The notes beneath the pieces were generated by a model. It searched no databases and was not told the DNA's origin. It was given only the letters and a program-made list of their open reading frames with translations. From positions 29,480,082-29,544,081 of the forward strand of contig NC_067207.1 of NCBI RefSeq assembly GCF_026262505.1: a stretch of DNA of 64,000 nt, read 5' to 3'. This DNA comes from Trichomonas vaginalis G3 (taxonomy: Eukaryota > Parabasalia > Trichomonadida > Trichomonadidae). The stretch's first letter is position 1; every line of letters begins with the position of its first letter. Shown piece after piece: positions 40,670-51,653 of the stretch. Made by a program: the position numbers and the translations under genes.

Positions 40670-41118
40670 CGAGTCCTTCCTTCCAACAGGAAAGGTCCTT
40701 CCTTCCGACAGGAAAAGTTTTTCTTTCCGACAGGAAAAGTCCTTCCTTCCGACAGGAAAAGTCCTTCCTTCCGACAGGAAAAGTTTTTCTTTCCTTCAGG
40801 AAAAATTTTTCTTTCCTTCAGGAAAAATTTTTCTTTCCTTCAGGAAAAATTTTTCCAGTTGTCCGTCCGTAAACCATTCAAATTTTCGAAAATTGAGAAC
40901 TTTTTGGCCGACCTTCAGGAAAAATTTTTCTTTCCGACAGGAAAAATTTTTCTTTCCGACAGGAAAAATTTTTCTTTCCGACAGGAAAAGTTTTTCTTTC
41001 CGACAGGAAAAGTTTTTCTTTCCGACAGGAAAAGTCCTTCCTTCCGACAGGAAAAGTCCTTCCTTCCGACAGGAAAAGTCCTTCCTTCCGACAGGAAAAG
41101 TCCTTCCTTCCGACAGGA
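40670..41118. repeat. 22-bp minisatellite (about twenty copies)
   Basis: The unit centres on CCTTCCGACAGGAAAAGT, with TTTTTCTTT and CTTCAGG variants and a non-repeat interruption at about 40,860-40,912. Each unit has a TTTCC-GACA-GGAAA dyad. It occupies the gap between the KilA-N and ATPase genes, next to the proline-rich segment, as the 21-bp repeat does in Mav-A. Several frames stay open through it on both strands, which I regard as fortuitous. Confidence 0.93.
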
Positions 41119-41205
41119 CACAAACGAATGTCCGACGTACCACCAACCGAGTCCATTCCAAAGCCAGAAGAACCGACAGCCCCAGCACCACAACAGACTA
41201 AGACT
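41118..41205 (+). other. Short proline-rich coding scrap
   Basis: Encodes VPPTESIPKPEEPTAPAPQQ after an ACAAACGAATGTCCGACG stretch, matching the start of the 15,408-15,746 segment of Mav-A. It is a remnant only. Confidence 0.45.
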
Positions 41206-41220
41206 CAAACACTTACATTT

Positions 41221-42094
41221 TTACGCTTGACTTTTTACAATTTGAACTTTGTTTGCGTAGATATGAATTCTGAAAGAAGTATGAGGGTCTTGTATGACTT
41301 TGTACTTCTCCCATAGTTCATGTCTGTCAAACTTACCTGCCATGGACTCTTTCATAAGTTCCATGAAATCGTCTTCGGACAATCCGGGGAAAAGTATGAT
41401 ATCAGTAAGTATTCTCTTTACATCCTTACTTAAACTCTTTGCTGTCTGTACACAAATGACAACTGAGATGTTAAAGTGTCTGAGCTTCTTAAGAATTCGA
41501 CACATGTCTTGTTCTCTGTTCTTTAACAAAGGATGAGAAGCAAAGTCATCTAAGATAAGAAGACATCTGTGAGGGTAAGTCTTCCAATCGTAAGATTGCA
41601 ATTTCTTCGAAATGTATTCTATCTCTTTCTGTTTGTTTCTGAAGTGTTTCTTCTCTAATATTCTCTGCATTTCCTCATTTGGGTCTTTAAACTTAGAATT
41701 GACATACTCATTTATAGCATTGTACTTCAAAACTCTTCTTTGGTACTTCTTTATCCAATCTAACAACTCAGAGTCTTTTATACATACTAACTTAGACTTT
41801 TTATAATATCTTTGAACGAATTGACGGTTTGGTCAAATTGACCCGAAGTACTACAAATGACTACTAACTCATAGAATGGGTTCTTCTCATCTAGTTCTTG
41901 TTGTTGTGCAGCCATTTTAAGATAAGTGAAAGTCTTACCCGACCCAGGCGGTGCAATTAGACCTGTTATACCATTCTGAGCAAATAGAACTTGTCATGTA
42001 TGGGTTTTATCTGAGCATTTTCCAACTTCCTCTTGTTCTTGTTTAAAACATTCTCAAATTTCTTGTCAATGTCAGCAAACTTTTTTTCTAACAT
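41221..42094 (-). pseudogene. A32-type packaging ATPase, Mav-B copy
   Basis: Counterpart of 2,652-3,527, nearly identical, with the Walker B stretch CLLILDDFA and the following VVICVQTAKS. It is broken, with about two breaks. It is divergent from the 42,131 gene across a 36-bp AT-rich gap, as in Mav-A. Confidence 0.8.
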
Positions 42095-42130
42095 ATTTTT
42101 AGAAAAATTAAAATTTTTATCTTTTAGGAA

Positions 42131-42573
42131 ATGTCTAGCGATTTCGCTATCTATATTCGAGACAAGCTTTTCGACAGCAAAACATCTGTCGACCATAAAA
42201 TCTTACATAGTGTAAACAAGAAAGGGAATTTGTTCTAAAGTTCTGTTTCTGGGAATATGACAAGAACCATAAAACCTTAAGCAGAGAAGTCTTAAAATTT
42301 GTCAATGACAGACTTGTTGACAGAGATGACGCCTCTTGGAGAGATGAAGTCCAACAAAACTTCTTAGAATGCAAAGAAGACACATGCGCTGTTCTTGAAA
42401 ATGAAATAGAAAACAGAATAGAAGAGCTATTAAATGACAAAGCACTTTTACAAAAATATGGTTCTGAGAAGTTTGACATAACTCCACCAGAGAAGAAGAA
42501 GAGAGAAAGAAAGAAAAGAAAGTAGAAGAAGAGAAGAAAGAACCAGAGCCAGAGAAGGGAGATATGACATGTA
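42131..42573 (+). pseudogene. Maverick protein with Lys/Glu-rich tail, Mav-B copy
   Basis: Counterpart of 2,163-2,615. It starts MSSDFAIYIRDKLFDSKT and ends in a lysine/glutamate-rich tail. It is broken, with about three breaks. The leader TTTTTATCTTTTAGGAA precedes the start. Confidence 0.6.
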
Positions 42574-42590
42574 AAAATAAAATTTTATTT

Positions 42591-43008
42591 TTAGAACATT
42601 TCTGGGTCAATGTCAATGTTCTCTTCCTCTTTAGGAGCAAACACTGGCTTAGACTCTAAAATCTTTTTACCCAATTTACCTTGAACTTCAACTATCTTAG
42701 ACTCATAATATTCATAGTCGTCTGCTTTCTTTGGTTCATAAGGTATAACAAGTTTGTATGCTTTGCCTTCTTTAAGGTTTGAGAACCTTCTGTCAAAACT
42801 TTCTTTGACTGTTAACAAACCTTCTATGTCTAAGTCTTCAAATTTCGCACCATTTTTAGTCACAATAGCAAACTTAACTGGTTCGATGTTCCAAACTTTG
42901 TCAAATGTAGACTTTTCAAAATGGTAGAAGTAAACATTCAAATATGTGAATGGGTCTAGTTCTTCTTTAAGTCCTGACATATTTGTTGACTGAGATGAAT
43001 TTCGTCAT
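42591..43008 (-). pseudogene. Small unknown protein (139 aa), Mav-B copy
   Basis: Counterpart of 1,727-2,146 and nearly identical to it, with the acidic end EEENIDIDPEMF. It is lightly broken. It lies just after the helicase on the same strand. Confidence 0.6.
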
Positions 43009-43045
43009 CTTTTCTATCGGATAAAAAAAAATATTTTTTTAAAAT

Positions 43046-44279
43046 TTACTCAGAAAAATTTTTCTTTGTATATACACCATTCTGTACGTCTAAAAGATTT
43101 TTGACATTTGCCAAGAATGTTCGTTTAGAAGCTGCATATAACCATATCTTGACAATACTGTTTATACGAATCGTACAATGACCTTTCATCTAAACACTCA
43201 AAGTTAGTCTCATCTATAAACAGTTCATATACACTCTTGTTTGCTTCTAACAATGTTTGTCTCTCTTCGGTATGTGGAATTTGTCTTGGATTGAACTTAG
43301 AAATATCTAATGTCATGAAATATGAGAACAAGTGGTTGTAAAAGTCAGATGTCAAAGTTTCTGCTAAGTCGTCAAAATATTCTGTATCTTGCATATGAGC
43401 TTCTGACGTTCTGACAACTACATATCTTCTGTCAGAACTTTCTAACTTCATCGGAACAGCATTGTTTGAAACCATGATGAAATTTGCAACATTTTCACAA
43501 ACTCTTTGGTCTCTATACTTTCTTTCAACAACTCCAACTTTGTCTGTTATAAGACTCTTCAAAGCATCTGAGTTCAAAACCTTTGTTGTATCTATACTTT
43601 GAAGTTCGTTACATACTATAAGTTTCATATTCTCTATTGAAGAGTTAAATTTACCGCAGATGTTTTCTAAGTTTGTCATATTAGGGTTCGAATAGCCCTC
43701 TAACAGTTTGCACAAAATATCTGTAAAGAAAGTGTTCTTACCTGTTCCTTGTTTTCCAATTATGATGAGAGCAGTTTCATTTTTAGCACTTGGATGTTGT
43801 AAGATGTTTGCAAACCAACATAAGATATACTCATAGACTCTTTCGTTTCCATTGCATATAATTTCTTTGACATGGTCTAACCAAGCTTCTATAACATTTT
43901 CTTTCCATTCTACTTGTTCGTATTTATATCCAGTGAAGATAGAATAGAAGTTTGGAGAAGGTGTATAGAACTTTATACCACGAACTGAAAAATCTTCTAA
44001 CTTTGACAATAAGATATCCCAAGCATCTAACATCTTCATACCAACTTGTACGACTTTTATTTTCTTAAGTTTCTGTTTACATTCTTGTTCTGAAACTATT
44101 GTCGCTCTTGGTTTGTTAAAGACAACATCCCATTCTTTCATGACATAACATTCTGGGGCAGAGTCGACGTAAATGACTAAACGTTTCAAATTCTCGACTG
44201 CTTTGTTATAGTCTCTAAATGGACACATATTTCTGAACGCTTGGAAGTCATAAAAATCTGAAACGTCTATTCTGTACAT
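43046..44279 (-). pseudogene. SF3 (D5-like) helicase, Mav-B copy
   Basis: Counterpart of 455-1,690 with Walker A GKQGTGKNT, motif C NFIMVSNN and SSDRRYVVV all present. It is lightly broken near its end. Leader TTTTATTTTTATAAAA. Confidence 0.85.
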
Positions 44280-44307
44280 TTTTATAAAAATAAAAAAAAA
44301 TATTTTT

Positions 44308-45112
44308 TTATTCTTGAGCTATTTGTTGCATTTGTTGTTCTTGAGCTATTTGTTGTTCTTGAGCTATTTGTTGTTGAAGTTGTTCTTGTAGTACAATACT
44401 TTCACCAGTTGCATCTTCCAATTCGAAACTTTCTGCCGTCATTGACAAATACATAGGACATAAAAGTTTTACAGGAACAAAGTTTGCGTCAACTAAGGTT
44501 AAGTTTATGTTTGCTAAAGTGTTTGAGTTCACTAAAGCTGAAAACTCTGCATTCGAATGAACAATAGGCAAACCAGCAGAGAAAGTGTTGTTTATACGCA
44601 TGAGTATCTTTTGGTCATAGTAGTTTCTGTCGACATTCGAATAGCACTTTGAACCTAAGTTTGAAACAATATATAAATTGGTGTGCTTAAAGTCAATGGA
44701 ATAGACATTCCTTGTATGACACCTTTTCCTGTTATAGGAAATGTTGGTAGTAAAAACCAGATATAAGTTTTGTATTATAGCTCATATCGTTTATACTAAA
44801 CTCAGTCGGACATCCAAACATAATGAAACCTGCTCTAGTTGCAGCACATGTTACATCCGTCCTTAAAGTATTAAATAAGTCAACAAAACCTGTTGGTGGT
44901 ATATCTGAGTAAGTATCTTCAAAGGAGTATTTTTTACCATTCACAACAATAAAATCTTCTGGTGTCAAAAGAGCAAAACAGGCTTTAGTCGTCATCGTGT
45001 TTAAGGTCAGTTTACAATATCGTCCTTGAGGACTTTGTAAGTTTGTTGTTATAGAATTATATGACTCAGGGTTTTTAGTCGTAATAGTATAAACCACTAT
45101 GTCTTCTGCCAT
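44308..45112 (-). pseudogene. Minor capsid (penton-like) protein
   Basis: A region of about 265 residues. It begins MAEDIVVYTITTKNPES, contains FIMFGCPTEFSINDMSY in the middle and a jelly-roll-like series of short hydrophobic strands. The end is a Q-rich repeat (QQIAQEQQ units, longer here than in Mav-A). Its position next to the major capsid locus and its size fit the single-jelly-roll penton of Polintons. It is broken, with about one break. The assignment is by context. Confidence 0.5.
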
Positions 45113-45122
45113 TTTTATATAT

Positions 45123-45353
45123 TTAAAAGTTTTTCTGAAAGTGGAGAAGAACTTCATCTAAACTTTCACATGGCGTTTCTTGAAGTTCTCTGTCTAAGAA
45201 GTTCAAATATTTTGTAAAGACATAGAACTTTCCTTTGTCTACACGAACAAACAAAACAGGGTCTTTCATATCGTTCAAAAGTGTGTAAAGTCCTTTACAT
45301 GAAATAAAGTCTATATTGTTTTTCTTCAAACATCTTTCAAGAAGTTTTGACAT
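45123..45353 (-). CDS. 76-aa unknown protein
   Basis: An intact short frame, MSKLLERCLKKNNIDFISCK at the start and LDEVLLHFQKNF at the end. It lies in the same-strand run between the minor capsid gene and the 45,360 gene, with a short TAAAAATG start context. No family is recognised and it has no membrane segment. The Mav-A counterpart lies outside the window. Confidence 0.5.
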   Translation of the reverse strand: MSKLLERCLKKNNIDFISCKGLYTLLNDMKDPVLFVRVDKGKFYVFTKYLNFLDRELQETPCESLDEVLLHFQKNF

Positions 45354-45359
45354 TTTTAC

Positions 45360-45940
45360 TTAGCAAGTAAATTTTAATGAAATGTTGTGGTCGTCAAATA
45401 TTTTTATGACGTCTGGGAAACTATATTTTAAGTTCAACGTTTCACCTCCTTTCATAACGTATATCTTGTCAATGACATTATATGAAACACCACAGCAAGC
45501 AATGTCGGGTTCTATTTCTTTGATGTTTATATCGTCTGCCTCTGTCAAAAGTTTCAATAGTTCTTTCAAAATTTCATGAGGTGCGATGACATATGAGTTC
45601 ACTTTTACAGGGTTGTGCTCAACCAAGTTTAACATTATACCCAAAGCTTGACAAATCTTCTCCTGAGTTTTAAGTTTGTCTTTAAGTTGTTGGTAGTCGT
45701 TTCGAATATCTGCAACAGAACTTAAGTCTCTGCTAACTTCAGGATATGTTGGTTGTTCTTTTACAGGAACTATTGTTATACCATCTTCGTCTTCGTATGG
45801 TTTCCCCACTTCAACATCTCTGTCTTTGACATTGACAACAACACTTTGACTGTTTGTTTGAGTTGGTGAATTTAACTTCACATCTGCCACGCCATTAAAC
45901 CTTTTGAAACACTTACGCTTCTATTTTTCGGAAATGACAT
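45360..45940 (-). pseudogene. Unknown acidic protein (about 180-195 aa)
   Basis: The N-terminal third is polar and disordered (SPTQTNSQSVVVNVKDRDVE). The middle has a helical DIRNDYQQLKDKLKTQEK stretch and the end is globular with a CCGVSYN motif. It is lightly broken near its start. It is divergent from the 45,959 gene over a shared 18-bp leader. The function is unknown. Confidence 0.5.
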
Positions 45941-45958
45941 TTTACTTAGAATAAAAAG

Positions 45959-46378
45959 ATGGACGTATTTGAGTATCTCTTCGAATTGAAGCAGAACAAA
46001 GTTTACACACACAAACAATACAAGTTCATTGACAGAGTAGTTCTTTACACAAACAATGGAAAATGTTATAGAATAGCAGTCTTTGCTGAACCAAAATATT
46101 TTCATAAAGCAAAGAAAGTTGGTATAACCGAGATGGTGAAAGTTCTTGAAGCAGACAAAAATATAACAACAAAACTGACCGATATTTCTAAAGGAAAGTT
46201 TTTAATACAATATTATATCAAAACTGGCGTACTGTCAATATTTGACGGAGAGAAGTCAGTTCAAGAACAACTTACTGACCTGCTGCCAAAATCTGCTCGA
46301 TGGAAGCTGTCGTTATACCAATCTGAGGAGCCCCAGCAGGTTTCATCGAACGAATCTTCAAAAGAGCATCTTCCGTGA
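45959..46378 (+). CDS. 139-aa unknown protein, convergent with the capsid gene
   Basis: Begins MDVFEYLFELKQNKVYTHKQ. It has a lysine-rich body (KYFHKAKKVGITEMVKVLEA) and a polar tail. It is the only plus-strand gene of the capsid block and its last 107 bp overlap the 3' end of the capsid gene tail to tail, so the true end may be earlier. Leader TTAGAATAAAAAG. No family is recognised. Confidence 0.45.
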   Translation: MDVFEYLFELKQNKVYTHKQYKFIDRVVLYTNNGKCYRIAVFAEPKYFHKAKKVGITEMVKVLEADKNITTKLTDISKGKFLIQYYIKTGVLSIFDGEKSVQEQLTDLLPKSARWKLSLYQSEEPQQVSSNESSKEHLP

Positions 46379-47878
46379 AAAGTGCTATTGGTTTTGTAAA
46401 CTTCTTTGCTTTCAATTCATCTGGACCGTATCTGTCACCAGTATATTGTATTTGAACTGTACCAACAGTTGAAATACCACCCATAAAGTCTTCTGAGTCA
46501 GCAAATGGAATGCCAAGCCAAAAGTTTGAACGGTCTCCATTTGTATATTGAGTGTTTTGAGCTCCTGTATGAGTCCATACTTTCACATATGGCATAATAG
46601 AACTTTGCATTTCAGGGTTAATGGTTGTTGTGAAGTTGTTGTTAAAGTTCATAGCATCTAATGTCAAGTTGTATGACCTCATATCCTCAACTGTAGAATA
46701 TTCTTCTCTTGGATAGTATTTGCCATCTATGTTTATATGATATTTAATACCGGGGTTGTAGAAACAAGAATAGTCATTTATAGTTCGTCTGAACAGTACA
46801 AACATAGTATCTGCATGTTTCATTGCAGTTGTTAAAGCAATATCTGTTCTTGCACCTGGGTCAGCACTTTGGTTTCCAACTTCACCTGCAAAGTCTTTGA
46901 CAGATATTTGGTGTATAGGGAACATAAGTGGAACTGCAATATATTTGGCAGCTAAAGCATTTGAAATATCTGGGTCCAACATATAGACTGCAAGTCTGCT
47001 TTCTATTCTCTTGCATTCAAATTTTTCGCATGTGAACTTAACTGGGTCCCAAGCAGTTCCAGCAGCATTGAAGTAGTAGTTTACTTCAGTGTTGAGGTTT
47101 GAGAAACCAAAGTCTAAGTCAACTTTGTCTTTGCAAAATTCGGCGAATGACGTTGATTTGCTCCCTTTACGTCTGTAAGAGTGAATGGGTCTTGTGTTGG
47201 TGCAATGACTAAGTTATTTTTGCTTGGAGTAAGTTCGATAGAAATTTTTCCTGCCCAGTTTGGCAAGTATCTTAAAAACCTGAAGATGAGGAAAGATGAC
47301 AAAGGAACTCTAAGTTTCAATTTTACTTTGGTTACTGCTGCTGCAGTTTGTCCAGAAAGGTTAACATAAACTCCTGGAACGTTAGGGTCAAGTCTTCTTA
47401 TTTTCTCAATAGTTGCATACTGGTCTGTTTGTTCTCTAGCTTGTGGTTGTACTGAGTTTCTCAAAGCGAACCATTCATAGTTTGCCCATGTTACTGTTTG
47501 AACTAAGTCAGAGTTAGAATATATCTTATATCCCATGAAAACTTCTGGAGCATATTGGTATCCGACATAGAAAATTCCATTGCAACCTTTCTTGTCAGAC
47601 AACTTGGCAGAAGGTTTTATTTCAATGTCTTGTTCCACGTATAAGAAAGAGTTGTCAATAGAAATTATATGAAACCTGTCGCAAGCAATATCTACTGTTG
47701 TTGAAGAACCTTCTCCAAACTCACCTACGTTTCCATAAGAAACAGCAGTTGTATATTCGTAAGTTCCAGGAACTATTTCTGACCTTCTAATGGCATTGTC
47801 GCATTCGTTATACCATTCGGAAACATTTCCATTCATGGCATCCAAAACTGTTGGCGTTATATTCTGAGCGGCGTACAT
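46272..47878 (-). pseudogene. Major capsid protein (double jelly-roll type)
   Basis: A region of about 535 residues, the size of Polinton/virophage major capsid proteins. The start MYAAQNITPTVLDAMNGNVS at 47,878 has the leader TTTTTACCCATATGAA, so the longer upstream reading is rejected. Beta-rich segments such as CDRFHIISIDNSFLYVEQDI and WAGKISIELTPSKNNLVI lie in the first half. FRRTINDYSCFYNPGIKYHI and NFWLGIPFADSEDF lie in the second. It is broken, with about one break. The assignment rests on length, composition and neighbourhood rather than a signature motif. Confidence 0.6.
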
Positions 47879-47896
47879 TTCATATGGGTAAAAATA
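47879..47896 (-). promoter_or_regulatory. TTTTTACCCATATGAA leader of the capsid gene
   Basis: It abuts the ATG at 47,878 and matches the leader TTTTTAACCCATAAGAA of the 32,604 gene. It fixes the capsid start. Confidence 0.6.
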
Positions 47897-47939
47897 TAGA
47901 ATAGTTGTCAAGTTCTTCATCGTCAATGAGTGTAAATGA

Positions 47940-48015
47940 CCCAAAATATATTTTAGGTGAAGAGGTGAGATCTCACCTGTTTTCTCACCTCTTTTCTCAC
48001 CCTCTTGAATTTTCA
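47940..48015. promoter_or_regulatory. GATC palindrome cassette B5
   Basis: AATATATTTTAGGTGAAGAG leads into GTGAGATCTCAC (GATC at 47,969-47,972) and then TCTCACCTCTTTTCTCACC copies. It lies just upstream of the capsid leader, so it could act on capsid expression. Confidence 0.8.
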
Positions 48016-48300
48016 TGAATTTCATCGTAAAGACTTTGTCATGAACTTTCTTGTCAATGTTTTGTAAAGACTTTGTTGAGACTTCTTTGTAAAGACTTTG
48101 TCATCTAATTTCTCATGAACTTTCTTGTCAATGTTTTGTTGAGACTTTGTCATCTAATTTCTCATGAACTTTCTTCGTCAATGTTTTGTTGAGACTTCTT
48201 CATCTAATTTCACATGAACTTTCTTGTCTATGTTTTGTCAAGTTCTTCATCGTAAAGACTTTGTTGAGACTTCTTCATCTATGTTTTTGTCAAGAAAGTT
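48015..48300. repeat. Irregular repeat field upstream of the capsid gene
   Basis: Many partial copies of CATGAACTTTCTTGTCAATG and TTGTTGAGACTTCTTCATCT. It is the inverse of the repeat at 33,810-34,030. No gene is seen. Confidence 0.8.
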
Positions 48301-48309
48301 AGTAGTATA

Positions 48310-48378
48310 TATGGGGTGAAAAAACAGGTGAGAAAACAGGTGAGATCTCACCTCTTCACCTAAAATATATTTTTGGGT
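48310..48378. promoter_or_regulatory. GATC palindrome cassette B6
   Basis: GGTGAAAAAACAGGTGAGAA leads into GGTGAGATCTCACC (GATC at 48,344-48,347), followed by TCTTCACCTAAAATATATTT. Confidence 0.8.
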
Positions 48379-48464
48379 CATTTACACTCATTGACGATGA
48401 AATCATGTCAAGTTCTTCATCGTCAATGTTTTGTTGAGACTTCTTCATCTAATTTCACTTTGTT

Positions 48465-51400
48465 CTACTCTTTTCTTCTTCTTTGGTGTCGCTTTGGTAA
48501 CTTGCCCTCTGCTTCAAGTTGTTGCATCTTTGCCTCATGTTCATCTAGTATGTTGCAAATTTTCCATGCCCTTTTTGCCTTTTGGCTCTGGTCGCCCATC
48601 TCAGGTAACCTATATCCTAGAAAGATTTTGTCATAGTTTGTATTTGAGTCTTTGCGTATTGTTTGCATGACTCTGTCCTGAGTTTCCGGTTCAAGCTCTT
48701 CAAACAGTGCCTGTCCATATGGAATATGCTCGTTTCCAAATATATGTTTTTGTAGCCATTCTGGTTTTCTTTCCATGTTACCAACTATATCTTTTGTGAA
48801 TGGGAAAGCTTTTACCCAATCTTTCAGTCTTGCGTCGTTTATTTCTGTAGTTGGTTTTATTTTGTCAAGGAACATGTTTTTCAATACTAACATTTCATTT
48901 GGTACTGTCCATTTGAGTTTTCTTAAATATTCATCCCTTCTCGGTTCATTGTCTGCAAAGTAAGTTTTTATGACATTTTGTAAACTTTCATTTGCAAGGT
49001 CATGTACAATAGGTTCTCTTCCTTCTCTCTCCCTAACTCTCTTTCTAAACTCTTCACCAAATATACCATCTCTATGGTTCTGTGTAGTTCTTTGAGATAA
49101 ATGTTCTAGAACGTCAGGTGTTATATTTCCATCAGCCATGTTCATTTCATACTGGTCCAAAATATCTGCATGTTTCATATCTTTCAATGGCATTAAAGCC
49201 GCGCTTAAAATACCAGCTATATCTCGTTCACCATTGACTTCCATTGCGTCTACAACTTCTTGGAATTGAGGTTGTAAGTTTATGAACCACCTATCCGGGT
49301 TAGCTTTATGACCCCATCTCATTGTAGTTCCATCGTCTGCAGAAACAAAAGTAGGTTTGTTTCCATCTTGGTTAGGTTCTGAATGAACTTTAAACAATGT
49401 TTCATTTCTATATGTTTTCTTGAAATTTAACCTTTTATCTTCACCGAGTTCATCCGAAGATTGAACGTTAAATGCTCGTAAGTAAAAAGGGTTGTTGTAT
49501 TTGTGTACATTTTTTTCAGTTCTTCCATTCTATGCTGAATATTTTCATCTGGTGTTGGAGTCTTTTGTATGTCGGCAAACATTTTTCGATATTCTTCTAC
49601 TATGTCAGCCGAATTTTTTTTAGACTCTTGGAAATATTCCATATTCTCCGCATACTCTTGTTGAGGGTCAAGATTTTTCGGCTGTTCCAAATCTTCATCT
49701 AGTTCTGTGAAGTTAGTTTCCAAAGGAGTGACTTGTTCGTTTCCTTCAGGCTCTTCTAGCTGTTGTTGCTGAACTATTTCTTCCATGTCTGGTTGTATCT
49801 GAACTTCTTCCTGTGGAGTTTCTTGTACCTCATCTGCTGGCATTTCATATATTCCGAGACCGTTTTTAACAATTTCCCTATCTACGTCATCCGCATTCAT
49901 AAGCTTTTGTTCTTTCGTTCCGTCTCTATTTTTTACGCGTTTCATGACGAAAGTTGAATTGTCATTTAGCTCTGACATCAAATATCTCGGAGTAAATTCA
50001 TCCATGTCATTTGGATGATATGCTATTAAATCATATCCCTTAGCGAGCTTGTATTTTCCAGGTTTGAGATTATATCCGTTTTGGTGCTGAGCCATAAAGC
50101 TAAATAGGTTCGGGTCAGTATTTCCATCCTTGAACTTTCTAATAGCTTCTTTATATCTGTCACTAAAGTCAACAGTATCTGGGAAACCACACTCTTCTTT
50201 AAGCATTTTTAAGAATTCTTGGTTTCCTTGTTCTCTACTTCTTTTATGTCCTTGTTCTGTTTGTGGTTGTTGTTGTGCAGGGTTTTGAACTGTTGGTTGT
50301 GGAGGTGGCTGTTGTGCTGGATTTTGAACTGTTGGTTGTTGTGTTGGGTTTGGTGCATGCCTGTGTCTGTGTCCATGTGACGATGTAAATGTTCTAGGTA
50401 GTCCTGGTGCAGGTGCTTCTCTTGGAGGGTTTGGTGGTATATAAGTTCCACCAGCTGGCACATATGTTCCATCTGCAGCGTAATGTCCTACCTGACTTTT
50501 CGTTCTTAAGAAAGCATTTACTAGGTCTGTTTTGGTCTGTTGTAACTCTTTTTCTTGACTTTTCACAACAGTTGCTCTAACGGCGTCATAGGCACTTTGA
50601 ACTGCCTGTCTCGTTGCTGCATCTGTTATTTTCGTCATATTTTGTGCTACTTCTTTTAACTCTTTGTCGAAACCTTCAGACTTCAGTTTCTTTCCAGATG
50701 AGAAGTCGTTCACTTGTTTCACCTTACTATGAAGAGCTTCGAAAGCGTTCTTAAAGTCAGCATTTGTTAAAGCTTCATTTGAACTATCTTCATCCGCTTG
50801 TATTTTTGTCCTTATTGACCCTATGAGTTGGGCTGCTTTAGCGTTGGCTTGGGCATCTAACCAGTCATTGTTAGCTTTTATATATTCTGCGCTTTTCATT
50901 GCCTTTTGCATAGCCGCGTCGTTATTTTTACTTTCTTGTGCTAAGTTTTCATACTGTACGGTTTGGTTTTGCAACTGTAAAAGTTTTTCTGCCTTTACAG
51001 TTGCTTCAACTTCTTTTTTATACTCATCGCTATCCATATATGTCTTCAGGGCTTTTTGTTTTATTTCTTCATCTTTCAGTACTTTATATCGAGTAGTATG
51101 GTTTTTCAAATTTATGACATCTTGTTCCATTTTTGCTACTTCTGTTGCTTTTTCTGACACTTTTTTCGCATATTCCTCTGTACTTAGTTCTTTCAGTTGT
51201 TCTTCTTTCTTCTTTTTCTCTACGTTTAACTCATTGAGTTTCTTTGTGTGTCTGTCATATTCTAGTTTCTTTTCGTTTTCACTTATTTGCTTCTGTATGT
51301 CTATGTTTGACTTTTTGACATCTGTTATTTGATTTTTGAGTGAACTCAAATTCATTTGACTTTGAGGGTTATAGGCTGTTCCGTCTGCAGCTCCACCATA

Positions 51401-51613
51401 GCCTGCCATTTTCGCTAAAAGTGCCGCTCTTAAACCTCCACTCTGTGCACCAACAACTCGGTTTAAAAGCATAGGATTGCTTGACATTTGTTGCAACATA
51501 GTGGGGTCATTCAGCATTTGTTGTTGCAACTGTTGTTGTGGTGTTAGTCTTACTATTGGATGTTTCAATGCTCTCTTCCTCTTACGTATATTCTTACGTA
51601 GCTTACGTGGCAT
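48465..51613 (-). pseudogene. Large coiled-coil virion-type protein region
   Basis: About a thousand codons in one or two genes at the capsid end. The start MPRKLRKNIRKRKRALKHPI is strongly basic, like a nucleic-acid-binding core protein. Q-rich and glycine-rich stretches follow, then a long coiled coil (about residues 90-250) and a P/Q-rich linker (NPTQQPTVQNPAQQPPPQ). The C-terminal parts have no recognised domain, ending KRHQRRRKE. It is lightly broken and I do not settle whether it is one gene or two. The location next to the major capsid gene suggests a minor capsid, core or scaffold protein. Confidence 0.5.
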
Positions 51614-51653
51614 TTAAGTGAAGTTAAAAAGCGGTTTTATACTAAACATCTTC

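Noticed and set aside
40603-41230. Several overlapping long frames on both strands
   Set aside because: They are products of the 22-bp minisatellite, which happens to lack stops in many frames. Composition and period explain them.
47879-48025. Longer capsid start
   Set aside because: The upstream part reads through a GATC cassette and a repeat. The TTTTTACCCATATGAA leader abuts the ATG at 47,878.
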